15,553 bases of DNA from an uncultured Pseudomonadota bacterium (GTDB lineage Bacteria; Pseudomonadota; Gammaproteobacteria; Xanthomonadales; Ahniellaceae): assembly GCA_937996755.1 (NCBI GenBank), contig CALKUS010000024.1, positions 1 to 15,553 on the forward strand, given 5' to 3'. How positions within the stretch are numbered: the first letter of the stretch is position 1; each line of letters opens with the position of its first letter. A model generated the notes under the pieces. That model was not told the DNA's origin, did no database searches, and saw nothing but the letters and a program-made list of their open reading frames with translations. This document shows, piece by piece, positions 1 through 6,528 of the stretch. The position numbers and the translations under genes are program-made.

Positions 1-2
1 AG

Positions 3-178
3 CCCAAGAACGCGCTGGTCAAGCAGTACCAGAAGCTGTTCGAGATGGACGGCGTGAAGCTCAAGTTCGGGCGCGGCGCCCTCACCAAGGTCGCCCAGCT
101 CGCGTCGACGCAGAAGAGCGGCGCGCGCGGCCTGCGCGCCATCCTCGAGAGCGCGCTCCTCGACATCATGTTCGAGAT
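3..178 (+). pseudogene. clpX: ClpX C-terminal fragment (truncated)
   Basis: The plus-strand frame starting at base 3 reads as the C-terminal small domain of ClpX, the AAA+ unfoldase of the ClpXP protease. It opens with PKNALVKQYQKLFEMDGVKL and continues through the family hallmark KSGARGLRAILESALLDIMF, including the sensor-2 arginine motif GARGLR. Homology stops at about base 178, where ClpX normally continues with an EIPS/ELPS motif and some 20 to 40 further residues; here the frame runs into sequence that codes for other proteins on the opposite strand. The 5' part lies outside the window, so it cannot be told whether a whole clpX once lay upstream. It is the only certain plus-strand coding piece in the left half. 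The LLDIMFEI wording looks somewhat unlike xanthomonad ClpX, which is an impression and not a measured result. Confidence 0.8.
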
Positions 179-217
179 CACCAGGCCCTTGAGGTTCTCG
201 CCGTGCGCGAGCGCGTA
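165..217 (-). pseudogene. Possible prolyl aminopeptidase scrap
   Basis: On the minus strand, directly after the polyketide synthase piece and in the same frame, the peptide ALAHGENLKGLVISNMMS resembles the segment after the nucleophile elbow in alpha/beta-hydrolase prolyl aminopeptidases (HLKGLVISNMM type). It spans only about 17 residues. It sits between the PKS acyltransferase piece and the oppositely oriented ClpX piece, and shares the word EYALA with the former and a few bases with the latter. So short a match could be chance. Confidence 0.35.
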
Positions 218-718
218 CTCGATCAAGAAGAGCACGGGCTGGGCATGGCCCGTCTGCGCGAGCTGGGGCGGAGTCGAATCCTCGCAGCTGGCGATCAGCG
301 CGAGCGGATCCCAGTCAAGATGGGCACCCAGCAAGCTGGCGCCGCGCTGCACGGAGTCGCGAAAGACGGGATCCTCTTTGAGCAGTCGGGCCACGGACGC
401 GAGGTGCTGCGTGCCCTGTCCGGGAAATAGGAACGCAACATCAGAGGCGTCGCGCGGCAAGCTCGAGGAGGCCGGCGTCTGTTCGAGCCTGGCGATGGCG
501 TCGTCACGATCGCGGCAAACCGCGGCGCGACGATGAGGCAGGACGCGACGGCCCAGCTGTAGCGTGTAGGCGACGTCGGCAAGATCGAGTTCGGGATGTT
601 TTCGCAAGTGCGCGGCGAGGTTCTGCTCCATCTGTCGCAGCGCTGAAGGAGTGGCGGCCGACAAGAGGATGAGCTGGGGAGATCTCGACTCCGTGCCTCG
701 CGAAATCTTTTGAGGTTC
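212..718 (-). pseudogene. Polyketide synthase KS-AT linker and AT N-terminal fragment
   Basis: A minus-strand frame, open without a stop from base 718 leftwards, encodes a type I PKS piece. First comes the KS-to-AT linker (SPQLILLSAATPSALRQMEQ, then HLRKHPELDLADVAYTLQLG, the characteristic post-KS linker). The start of the acyltransferase follows: VAFLFPGQGTQHLASVARLL, with the conserved FPGQG motif, then QTGHAQPVLFLIEYALA, equivalent to the Q-x-x-x-AQPALFxxEYAL segment. The piece ends just before the GHSxGE nucleophile motif, so it cannot be catalytically active. Both ends are broken: no KS motif such as GFGGTNAH precedes it, and after EYALA the sequence changes to unrelated coding material. 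No ribosome binding site or start is present. No other PKS module or assembly-line gene lies in the window, so this is a displaced remnant or a chimeric joint, not part of a local biosynthetic cluster. Confidence 0.78.
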
Positions 719-1113
719 GCCGCGATGACCAGTCGCAGTTCCGCCGTGTCGCACTCTGACATCCCATTCCCGGTGAGCATGGCGGAAGAAAAGCACAACT
801 CCCGGCGCTTGCAAACCACGCGCCGCGTGGTGTGGTGTAAAATATTTCCGGCACGGCGGTGAAACCTCGGAGCCTGGTAAAAGCGCACGGGGATGTGGCC
901 GTGTGATTTTCCCCGGTTGTCGTGCGTTTTTGGAATTCGTCCGTATGCTTTTCCGCTGTGGCGGTGTGATTTTAACTCACGGCGAAACAGGATTGCGACG
1001 TGCCCGTAAATTTTTGCCGTCTGGTGCTGAAGAGTCTCCGCCGCTTCGTCACTCGCCGTCTGGGAGACGGGAGCCTCGGCGGACCCAGCCGTCCGCGCGC
1101 GCCGCTGCTGCGG
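719..1113. other. Stretch without a recognisable gene
   Basis: About 395 bp between the PKS piece and the flagellin piece hold no frame I can assign on either strand. Its 820-1020 part is noticeably richer in A+T than the surroundings, including runs such as TTTTT and AAAATATTT. It contains a 17-bp near-exact direct repeat and a small perfect 6-bp hairpin at 1056-1070 (CCGTCT, loop GGG, AGACGG). No promoter or complete mobile-element end could be established. Confidence 0.6.
894..973. repeat. 17-bp direct repeat pair
   Basis: TGTGGCCGTGTGATTTT (894-910) recurs as TGTGGCGGTGTGATTTT (957-973) with one mismatch, 63 bp apart start to start. Both copies are in the AT-richer non-coding stretch of the left-end patchwork. 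The function is unknown; regulatory sites or duplicated ends of a lost element are both possible. Confidence 0.6.
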
Positions 1114-1290
1114 TCACGCCGCCGCCATCTTCAGTTCGCGCGACGGCTCGTGCCACAGCGCGACGGGCAATGGATTCGCGCCCAGCGTGCCGCGCAGACT
1201 CGAGACCGAGTTGATCGCAGCGTCGATGTTGGTGATGGCCGTCGTGGTCGCACCGCCCGAACCGATGTCGAGCGAGGTCAGCGACACGGC
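1114..1290 (-). pseudogene. Flagellin C-terminal fragment fused to an unknown tail
   Basis: A minus-strand frame from about 1290 reads VSLTSLDIGSGGATTTAITN and then IDAAINSVSSLRGTLGA. This matches the conserved C-terminal helix of flagellin (xxxIDxALxxVSSxRxxLGAxQNR). The match stops exactly where QNRF should follow, at base 1177. The frame then continues for 20 codons beginning NPLPVALWHEPS, which I do not recognise, and stops at 1114-1116. Upstream it is joined out of frame to the first codons of a different gene; a TAA lies just upstream in the flagellin frame, so it cannot be expressed from there. No other flagellar gene is present in the window. It is a scrap of about 38 flagellin codons, in the same orientation as the genes to its right. 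Confidence 0.7.
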
Positions 1291-1291
1291 G

Positions 1292-1360
1292 TGGGACGCT
1301 TATCTCAAGGGCGACCGCGGCGTCTTCGCGCGTCAGCTCGTACTCGATCCGCGTGTTCAT
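1292..1360 (-). pseudogene. Truncated N-terminus of a gene coupled to the DUF1801 gene
   Basis: The ATG at 1360 overlaps the DUF1801 stop codon (ATGA, 1357-1360), the usual form of translational coupling in this window. It opens with MNTRIEYELTREDAAVALEI, a plausible protein start that faintly recalls the N-terminus of small YcxB-like membrane proteins (IEYxLTxxD). After about 23 codons the frame becomes Arg/His-rich antisense-like sequence, precisely where flagellin homology begins in another frame. I therefore read it as the surviving first codons of a second gene of the DUF1801 operon, cut off by the flagellin joint. The family assignment is weak; the truncation is the better supported part. 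Confidence 0.45.
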
Positions 1361-1770
1361 CCCGTTCGTTCCGATTGCTGCCGGACCCGCGAACGCATGT
1401 CGTCGCATGCGACGCGCACGAGCCGCTCCAGCGCTGCGTCATCGACGCGTTCGCCCGGCCGCAACGACACGTGCCGCATGAACCTGCCGGTACCCGCGAG
1501 CAAGCCAGCCGGATCCGGCAAATATGCGCCGAGGTAGAAGCCGACGTTGACGTGCGCGGTGAACGCGTCGACGTAGGCGAACGCGGCATCGCCGACGCAC
1601 GCGGTCGGCTGGCCGTCGTGCAGCAGCTCGCGCACGTCGTCGCCACACGCGCGCATCGCGTCGAACCACTTCACGGCGAGCGCGCGCAGGTGCTCGCGGT
1701 AGCTGTGCAGCCGCGCGTCGACCGCGGGGTCGTGCGGCAGCGCACCCGGAAACCGCATCATGCGGGCCAT
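1357..1770 (-). CDS. DUF1801 (YdhG/YjbR-like fold) protein
   Basis: A protein of about 137 residues of the DUF1801 family. Diagnostic stretches are HDPAVDARL, WFDAMRACGDDVRELLHDGQ, PTACVGDAAFAYVDAFTAHV, NVGFYLGAYLPDPAGLLAGT and GRFMRHVSLRPGERVDD; the FTAHVNVGF and GTGRFMRHV words are typical. Members are small single-domain proteins of unknown biochemical role, and their length agrees with this one. The start is uncertain: GTG 1779, ATG 1770, ATG 1761 and ATG 1758 are in frame and none has a clear ribosome binding site; ATG 1770 was chosen as the first ATG. The stop overlaps the start of the truncated downstream gene by ATGA. Only about 22 bp separate the start from the hairpin at 1793-1818, leaving little room for a private promoter, so transcription may come from read-through. 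Confidence 0.8.
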   Translation of the reverse strand: MARMMRFPGALPHDPAVDARLHSYREHLRALAVKWFDAMRACGDDVRELLHDGQPTACVGDAAFAYVDAFTAHVNVGFYLGAYLPDPAGLLAGTGRFMRHVSLRPGERVDDAALERLVRVACDDMRSRVRQQSERTG

Positions 1771-1792
1771 GCGAGCCACAGTACCGGCATCG

Positions 1793-1818
1793 GGGAGGTC
1801 GAATCCATTCGACCTCCC
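1793..1818 (-). terminator. Strong 11-bp perfect hairpin after the permease gene
   Basis: GGGAGGTCGAA (1793-1803), loop TCCA, TTCGACCTCCC (1808-1818) form a perfect 11-bp stem. It lies 19 bp after the permease stop in the direction of minus-strand transcription, as expected for a terminator. No U-tract follows on the minus strand (the next bases are CGATGCC), so it is not a textbook intrinsic terminator. It could instead protect the 3' end of the permease mRNA or attenuate transcription into the DUF1801 gene. Confidence 0.55.
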
Positions 1819-1836
1819 GTCACCGCCGACCGGCAG

Positions 1837-4236
1837 CTACTCGTTGCGCAATGCGCGCATGGGATCGATGCGGGCGGCACGCCATGCGGGTGCCGCACCG
1901 GCCAGCAGCGCCGTGATCGCGATCACGACGGCGGCCGCTGCGTACGCCTCCGGATCGGCTGCGCCCGTCTCGAACAACTGGCTGGCAAGGAATCGAAGCG
2001 CGAGCCACGCGATCGCGAGCCCGACGAACAGGCCCACACCGGCGACGCGCGCGGTCTCCGCGATGATCTCTGCCGCCATCGCACGCGGCGGCGCGCCGAT
2101 CGCCAGCTTCAGGCCGTATTCGGGCGTGCGCTGGCGTTGCACGAAAGCCGTGACGGCGTACACGCCGAGCGCGCCGAGCAGCAGGCTGGCGAGCGCGAAC
2201 AGCCCGATGGTCGTCGCGAAGAACCGGCTCGGCGCGAGCTGCGCCTGGACGTCCTCTTCGAGCGGGAACGCGCGCGTGATGCCTTCGCGCGGATCGACGG
2301 ACCAGACCGCCGCCTGCACCGACTTGAGCGCGCCGATGTCGAGCTTCTCGCCGCGCACGATGAAGCTCATGCCAACCCATGGCGACTGCAGGTACGGCAC
2401 CAGCAGCTCGGGCTGCGGCGCCGTGCGCAGCGTGTCGTTGCGCGTGTCTTCGGTGACGCCGACGATGCGGTGCGACACCGGACCCTTGCTGCCGAGGTTG
2501 AGCATGACGCTGCGGTCCAGCGGCGACGCGTCGCCGAACAGGCGCTTCGCGAGCGCACGCGAGACCACCGCGACGGGCTCCGTTCCCTCGCGATCGCTGA
2601 TCGCGATGCCGCGTCCGGCGACCACCGGGATCTCGAGCAACGAGAGGTAATCGGCACTGACGCGCCGCAGGTTCGCCTGCAGCGTCGCTTCGGCGTCGCG
2701 CCCCGGCACTTCCACATCGACGCGGTAGGAGCCGATGCCCGACATCGGCATCGCGGTGCTGATGGCCGCGTGCTCGACGCCTGGAAGCGCACGCAAGCGC
2801 TCGAGGACGTTCTCCGCGAACGTCGACCACTGCGCGGGCCCGCCGTCGCGGAACATCTGCACGACGAAGACTTTGTCGGTGCGGAAGCCCGGCTGCACCG
2901 ACTGCATGGCGACGAGGCTCAGCGCGAGCGCCACCGCGCACGCGACGGCGATCGTCGACAACGCGATGCCGATCGCCGGCAGCAGGCGACGTCGGCGCGT
3001 CGCAGCGCGCGAGCCGAAGCCCGTCCCTGCCGCGCGAAGCGCATCCGCCGGCTTCGCGCCGATGCGCCAGCCCTGCAAGACGATGAGGCCGAGCGCAAAC
3101 GCGCCCGCGACCGCTGCGAAGGCGATGACGCTCGTGTCGACCACGATCGCGTCGGCGCGCGGCAGGCTGTCAGCGGCGAACGCACGGAACCGGTCGAGCA
3201 CGATCGCGATCGCGAGCACGGCGAGGCCAGCGGCGCCGAGCACGAGCACGCCCAGCTCGAACGCCAGGATGCGGCGCAACCGCGACATGCCCGCGCCGAG
3301 CGCCTGTGAGATCGCCAGCTCGCGCGTGCGCGCGATGAGGCGCGCGTTCAGCAGGATCGCGCTGTTCGTGCACGCGATGAGCAGCACGAGCAGCGCGATG
3401 GCGAATGCGCCCCACAGCACCGGGCGCACGCCGGCCACCATTTCCTCGAGCACCGGTCGCGCCGTCATGCGCCAGCCGTTGTCGCGCAGGCCGTGCGCTT
3501 CACGCGCGCGCGTTTCCGCGGCTGCCAGGCGCTCCTCGACCTGCGTGGGCGAGAGGCCCGGCGCGAGCCGCCCGACGCCTTCGATGAAACGCGCCTGCCA
3601 GAACGCGGGCCGGCTGCGATCGACGTTCGCCGCCGCGTACGGCTGCCACGCGCCGATGCCGCTCCAGGGGAATGCGAATTCGGGCGGCATCACGCCCACC
3701 ACTTCGACCATGCCGTTGTCGGAATCGATGCTGCGTCCGACGGCGGCGGGGTCGCCGCCGAACAGGCGCTGCCACTCGGTGTACGAAAGCACCACGGCAT
3801 TGCGACCCTGCGTGATGTCGTCCGCGTTTATCCAGCGGCCGTGCAGCGGCTTCACGCCGAGCGCCGGGAAGAAGCCCGCGCTCACCCAGTTCACCGTGAT
3901 CTCGCGCGGCTCGCCGCCCTCGACGATCGTGATGCCGTTCCAGGAATAGAAGCCGAACTCCTCGAGGACGTCCTTCGCCTGCTCGAGCTCGAACGCCTCG
4001 GCGCCGGTCAGTCGCCCCTGCTCGACGTCCTGCTGCAGGTTCGCCGTGCCGACGCTCACCACGCGCTCGGCGTCGGGATACGGCAGCGCGCTGAGCACCA
4101 CGCCACGCAGCACGCTGAACATCGCGATGCTCGCCGCGAGCCCGAGCGCGAGCATCGCCATGACGCCGAGCGTGAAACCGCCATCGCCGCGCAGGCGGCG
4201 AAGCGCGAAGCGGAAGTCCTGCGTGATCGTGCCCAT
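1837..4236 (-). CDS. Orphan duplicated ABC-type permease (MacB/FtsX, ADOP-like)
   Basis: A 799-residue inner-membrane protein with two MacB_PCD/FtsX units in tandem. Unit 1 starts with TM1 (FTLGVMAMLALGLAASIAMF, about residues 21-40), followed by a periplasmic domain of some 230 residues and a three-helix FtsX core whose first helix is WGAFAIALLVLLIACTNSAI. Unit 2 repeats this pattern: a helix LLPAIGIALSTIAVACAVAL, a second periplasmic domain and the final core from GLFALASLLLGALGVYAVTA. It ends with the canonical RIDPMRALR. Length and layout fit the ADOP family (acidobacterial duplicated orphan permease), which have no ATPase encoded beside them; none is seen here either. Family relatives use MacB-like ATPases to drive mechanical work or efflux, but the substrate here is unknown. 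The ATG at 4236 was chosen because GGAGGAAGGG lies directly upstream; a longer frame to 4389 has no such site. Confidence 0.88.
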   Translation of the reverse strand: MGTITQDFRFALRRLRGDGGFTLGVMAMLALGLAASIAMFSVLRGVVLSALPYPDAERVVSVGTANLQQDVEQGRLTGAEAFELEQAKDVLEEFGFYSWNGITIVEGGEPREITVNWVSAGFFPALGVKPLHGRWINADDITQGRNAVVLSYTEWQRLFGGDPAAVGRSIDSDNGMVEVVGVMPPEFAFPWSGIGAWQPYAAANVDRSRPAFWQARFIEGVGRLAPGLSPTQVEERLAAAETRAREAHGLRDNGWRMTARPVLEEMVAGVRPVLWGAFAIALLVLLIACTNSAILLNARLIARTRELAISQALGAGMSRLRRILAFELGVLVLGAAGLAVLAIAIVLDRFRAFAADSLPRADAIVVDTSVIAFAAVAGAFALGLIVLQGWRIGAKPADALRAAGTGFGSRAATRRRRLLPAIGIALSTIAVACAVALALSLVAMQSVQPGFRTDKVFVVQMFRDGGPAQWSTFAENVLERLRALPGVEHAAISTAMPMSGIGSYRVDVEVPGRDAEATLQANLRRVSADYLSLLEIPVVAGRGIAISDREGTEPVAVVSRALAKRLFGDASPLDRSVMLNLGSKGPVSHRIVGVTEDTRNDTLRTAPQPELLVPYLQSPWVGMSFIVRGEKLDIGALKSVQAAVWSVDPREGITRAFPLEEDVQAQLAPSRFFATTIGLFALASLLLGALGVYAVTAFVQRQRTPEYGLKLAIGAPPRAMAAEIIAETARVAGVGLFVGLAIAWLALRFLASQLFETGAADPEAYAAAAVVIAITALLAGAAPAWRAARIDPMRALRNE

Positions 4237-4392
4237 CCCTTCCTCCCCCGACCCGTCGGTGGCCGAAGCACCATGCGTGCCAGCGCGTGCTCGCGCGCCA
4301 AGCTGGTGAAAACTCGCGGGTTTCTCGCGGCGGCCTGCGTCGCCTGTCCGGAATCGAACGCCCTGGCGTCCGGGATCGGACGCGCGCATTCG

Positions 4393-4782
4393 TCACGCGC
4401 GCGTGTCGGCGAACGGCACCGCGGCGATCTGGTGGCGATCCTCGTACACGACGTACCCGGGTCGGCGCGACGTGACCACCTCCACGTGTATGCCGTGCGC
4501 GTCGAGGATCGCCGCCATGGCCCGCATGCGCCCGATGTGTTCGGTCGCGCCGGGCTTGAACCAGCTGATCGCGATCGCGCGCGGATGACTGCGACGCGCG
4601 CGCGCGAAACGCCGCGGACGAGCCAGGTGCGCGTCGAACCAGGCGAGGCAATCGCGGTAGCGCTCGCGCTCGTGGTCGAACAGGTCGCCCGAGTCCGAGA
4701 GCACCCCGAGCGCGACGAACAGGCCGCGGCGGCGGCAGGAATCCTCGTCGACGCGTTGCACGACGAAGCGAACGTAACCCAT
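4393..4782 (-). CDS. Conserved hypothetical small protein
   Basis: A protein of about 129 residues beginning MGYVRFVVQRVDEDSCRRRG. Its middle reads ALGVLSDSGDLFDHERERYR and its end RPGYVVYEDRHQIAAVPFAD. The layout (N-terminal strand VRFVV, a D-x-DS word, an ISWFK segment, then HIHVEV and VVYEDRHQIAAVP) resembles a family of small uncharacterised proteobacterial proteins I recognise by pattern but cannot name. There is no signal peptide or membrane segment. The start at 4782 fits the family-like N-terminus MxYVRFVV; ATG 4797 and ATG 4803 are in frame alternatives and none has a clear Shine-Dalgarno. It sits between the SEC-C gene and the permease, with 156 bp of apparently non-coding sequence before the permease start. 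Confidence 0.65.
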   Translation of the reverse strand: MGYVRFVVQRVDEDSCRRRGLFVALGVLSDSGDLFDHERERYRDCLAWFDAHLARPRRFARARRSHPRAIAISWFKPGATEHIGRMRAMAAILDAHGIHVEVVTSRRPGYVVYEDRHQIAAVPFADTRA

Positions 4783-4883
4783 GGCACGCAATCCCATGCG
4801 CACGGCAGCCCGCGACCATCGGCATGCGTGGTCGAGCGGCTACCTGAAAGTAGAGGTCGCGGTCGGTCGCTTCGAACGCGTCG

Positions 4884-5090
4884 CTACGGAGGCAGCAACG
4901 CTTGAAACCGCCGGCCGGAGCCGCAGGGACACGGGTCGTTGCGCCCCAGTTTCTCGTCGAGAACCTTGTCGCCGCGCACGACGCGGCAACCGCGCTTCAC
5001 CCGTGTTTCGGACGGGAACCCCTTGCGGCGCTTACTGGTGACCTCGAAAGCACTCGGCTTCGAGGCGGTCGCGTCTGGTACGCATGACAC
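4884..5090 (-). pseudogene. Small SEC-C zinc-motif protein with broken frame
   Basis: The frame encodes DATASKPSAFEVTSKRRKGF, then SETRVKRGCRVVRGDKVLDE and a C-terminal GRNDPCPCGSGRRF, the first half of a SEC-C zinc-binding motif as in SecA and YecA tails. The canonical motif CPCGSGRRFKxCC is interrupted: the gene continues QALLPP and stops, while a one-base shift in the TTT triplet (4905-4907) restores FKRCCLRS. The start is also inconsistent. A good ribosome binding site GGAGGT (5091-5096) precedes ATG 5085 by 5 nt, but that ATG is one frame off and stops at 5032; the in-frame start available is GTG 5090, touching the ribosome binding site. Two frame problems in about 200 bp indicate either a decaying gene or sequencing indels. 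The intact relative would be about 65 to 70 residues. Confidence 0.7.
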
Positions 5091-5153
5091 ACCTCCGATG
5101 GAGCTGCCCGGATGCGGGCGGTGCGCATGGTAGTGGGTTTTCGTCCCGCGTCG

Positions 5154-5170
5154 ACGCCGTTCGTCGGCGT
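5154..5170 (-). terminator. Weak hairpin after the glutaredoxin-like gene
   Basis: ACGCCG (5154-5159), loop TTCGT, CGGCGT (5165-5170) make a perfect 6-bp stem just 6 bp after the stop of the glutaredoxin-like gene. There is no U-tract on the minus strand, so a terminator role is only suggested by position. Confidence 0.35.
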
Positions 5171-5175
5171 AACGA

Positions 5176-5583
5176 TCAGGGCTGGTCGCTGCCGCCGTAC
5201 TCGCCGTTGTTCGCGAGCGCCTCGTCGATGTACGCGGGGAAGAAGCCGTACTGCGGCTTGTTGTTGACGAGGATGACGGGAACGATGCGGCTGCCGAGCG
5301 CTTCGAGCTCGCGCGCGTACGGCGGCCACGATTCGACGTCGCGGTCCTCGAACCTGATGCCGTGCCCGGTCATCCAGGTGCGTGCGCGGTCGCAGGGCTC
5401 GCACTGCGGTGCCGAGTACATGACGACCGCGAGCTGCTTCTTCGGGCCCGTCGCCGCGGCCGCCGTCGCTTCCGCGGGCGCCGGCTTCGGCTGCATGAAG
5501 ACCGAGTAGATCGCGCCCGCGGCAGCGATCAGGAGCAGCAGGAAGACGAGCGAGCGCCCGTGCGCGTGATGGCGATGCTGCAT
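5176..5583 (-). CDS. Membrane-anchored glutaredoxin-like thiol protein
   Basis: A 135-residue protein. Residues 11-29 (SLVFLLLLIAAAGAIYSVF) form one N-terminal membrane helix after a His-rich start, so the domain probably faces the periplasm. A Pro/Ala-rich linker (31-46) follows, then a glutaredoxin-type thioredoxin fold from residue 50: strand LAVVMYSAPQ, redox motif CEPC at 61-64, and the cis-proline motif in IVPVILVNN at 100-108. It ends with YGFFPAYIDEAL where glutaredoxins have their C-terminal helix. Glutaredoxins exchange disulfides or glutathione; the anchor suggests an envelope thiol role, which is inference. The VOC gene immediately precedes it; GTG 5592 would overlap the VOC stop as GTGA, ATG 5583 would not. 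No strong ribosome binding site decides between them. Confidence 0.82.
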   Translation of the reverse strand: MQHRHHAHGRSLVFLLLLIAAAGAIYSVFMQPKPAPAEATAAAATGPKKQLAVVMYSAPQCEPCDRARTWMTGHGIRFEDRDVESWPPYARELEALGSRIVPVILVNNKPQYGFFPAYIDEALANNGEYGGSDQP

Positions 5584-5588
5584 CGACG

Positions 5589-5978
5589 TCACCCGATCGG
5601 CGTGCAGAGCTCGACGAGGATGCCGTCGGGGCAGCGCAGGTACGACACGAGCTGCCCCCACGGCTTCTGCATGGGCGCGGCGAGCTCGCGCGCGCCCGCC
5701 GTCACCGCTCGTGCATGCGCGGCGGCCACGTCGTCGGTCACCAGCGCGACCTCGAAGCCGAGCGGCTGCTTCGACGTATCGGCGTGCACATGGCCGCCCG
5801 GGAAGTTCATCTCGCCCATCGCGTGCGCCGCGAACGACAGGGCGGTCGCGCCCGTTTCGAGCTCGCCGTACATGCCGCTCTCGTGCAGGAAGCGGCGCGC
5901 GATCCCGAACGCCTGCTCGAAGAACGCGAGCGACGCGGCGACGTCGGGCACGTACACGATGGTGTAGCCGAGCTTCAT
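5589..5978 (-). CDS. VOC (glyoxalase/bleomycin-resistance-like) protein
   Basis: A 129-residue single VOC-superfamily domain made of two beta-alpha-beta-beta-beta modules. Module 1 begins MKLGYTIVYVPDVAASLAFF with FEQAFGI and the strand MYGELETGATALSFA. Module 2 covers GFEVALVTDDVAAAHARAVT through LVSYLRCPDGILVELCTP. The acidic residues E39, E76 and E123 are at positions often used for metal binding in this fold, but the usual N-terminal histidine is absent, so the substrate and even catalysis are open. Start ATG 5978 has AAGGA about 10 nt upstream, a site that overlaps the end of the preceding gene (stop at 5993-5995). It is the middle gene of a tight three-gene run with the secreted protein upstream and the glutaredoxin-like protein downstream. 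Confidence 0.85.
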   Translation of the reverse strand: MKLGYTIVYVPDVAASLAFFEQAFGIARRFLHESGMYGELETGATALSFAAHAMGEMNFPGGHVHADTSKQPLGFEVALVTDDVAAAHARAVTAGARELAAPMQKPWGQLVSYLRCPDGILVELCTPIG

Positions 5979-5992
5979 GCGGTGCGGTTCCT

Positions 5993-6472
5993 TCAGCGTC
6001 CGGGGTCGTCGACGGCAATGACGATATTGCCGCCGCGCGCGCCGGTTGGCGAGAGCGCCGTCACGCGAATGCGCAGGTGGATGGCTTCCTGCTCGTCGAA
6101 CGCGCCGTCGATCCAGGGGAAGACGAAGTACCGTTTTCCGTCCTGCGGCGGGCCGGCGCGGACAGGCCCTGCCGGCAGGTTCGGGAACTCCGTTGTCGAG
6201 GAGACCAGCTCGAACAGATAAGTGCCGACGTCGGAGTCGGGGACGGACAGCGAAACCATGCCGAGGTCGGAGCACGACGTCTGCGGCTCCGCGCCGTTGC
6301 CGCGCGTGATCGCTTCGAGGCGCATCGCGGGCGGTGGCGGAACCGGCTCACCGTCCCGGGCTGCGCGCGGGGCGACGTCGACGGACCCGGGCGCCGCGAT
6401 CGAGCATGCCGGGACGGGCGTGCATGCCAGCGCCAGCACGGCGGCGGCGATCGTCGTTCGAATGTCGCGCAT
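5993..6472 (-). CDS. Secreted hypothetical protein
   Basis: A 159-residue protein with an N-terminal signal sequence (MRDIRTTIAAAVLALACTPV, cleavage likely before residue 27). No standard lipobox is present although cysteines 17 and 23 lie near the site, so a signal peptidase I substrate is preferred. The mature part has a proline-rich stretch (PVPPPP), then MRLEAITRGNG, and a beta-rich body with SDVGTYLFELVSSTTEFPNL, GKRYFVFPWIDG and a final strand GGNIVIAVDD. It looks like a small extracytoplasmic beta-sandwich, but I recognise no family. Start ATG 6472 has GGAG 8 nt upstream. It leads the VOC and glutaredoxin-like genes by a 14-bp gap, suggesting one transcript. Confidence 0.7.
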   Translation of the reverse strand: MRDIRTTIAAAVLALACTPVPACSIAAPGSVDVAPRAARDGEPVPPPPAMRLEAITRGNGAEPQTSCSDLGMVSLSVPDSDVGTYLFELVSSTTEFPNLPAGPVRAGPPQDGKRYFVFPWIDGAFDEQEAIHLRIRVTALSPTGARGGNIVIAVDDPGR

Positions 6473-6528
6473 GGCGTGCGCTCCGCGTGATCGACCGTTC
6501 CTTCAACGCGGCACGGTCGCGGGCGGGT

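Noticed and set aside
735..770. Possible insertion-sequence end (TGTCGCACTCTGACA and nearby GACCAGTCGCAG)
   Set aside because: The TGTC-GACA ends and short repeats recall IS21-type termini, but no matching second end, target duplication or transposase is present.
1000..3309. Very long plus-strand open frame, Arg/His-rich, opposite the permease
   Set aside because: It is antisense to the DUF1801 and permease genes, which have clear homology and codon structure; its composition is typical of shadow frames in GC-rich DNA, and it crosses unrelated genes.
4330..4375. tRNA T-loop-like sequence (GTTCGATTCC on the minus strand)
   Set aside because: No acceptor stem, anticodon arm or CCA end can be formed around it.
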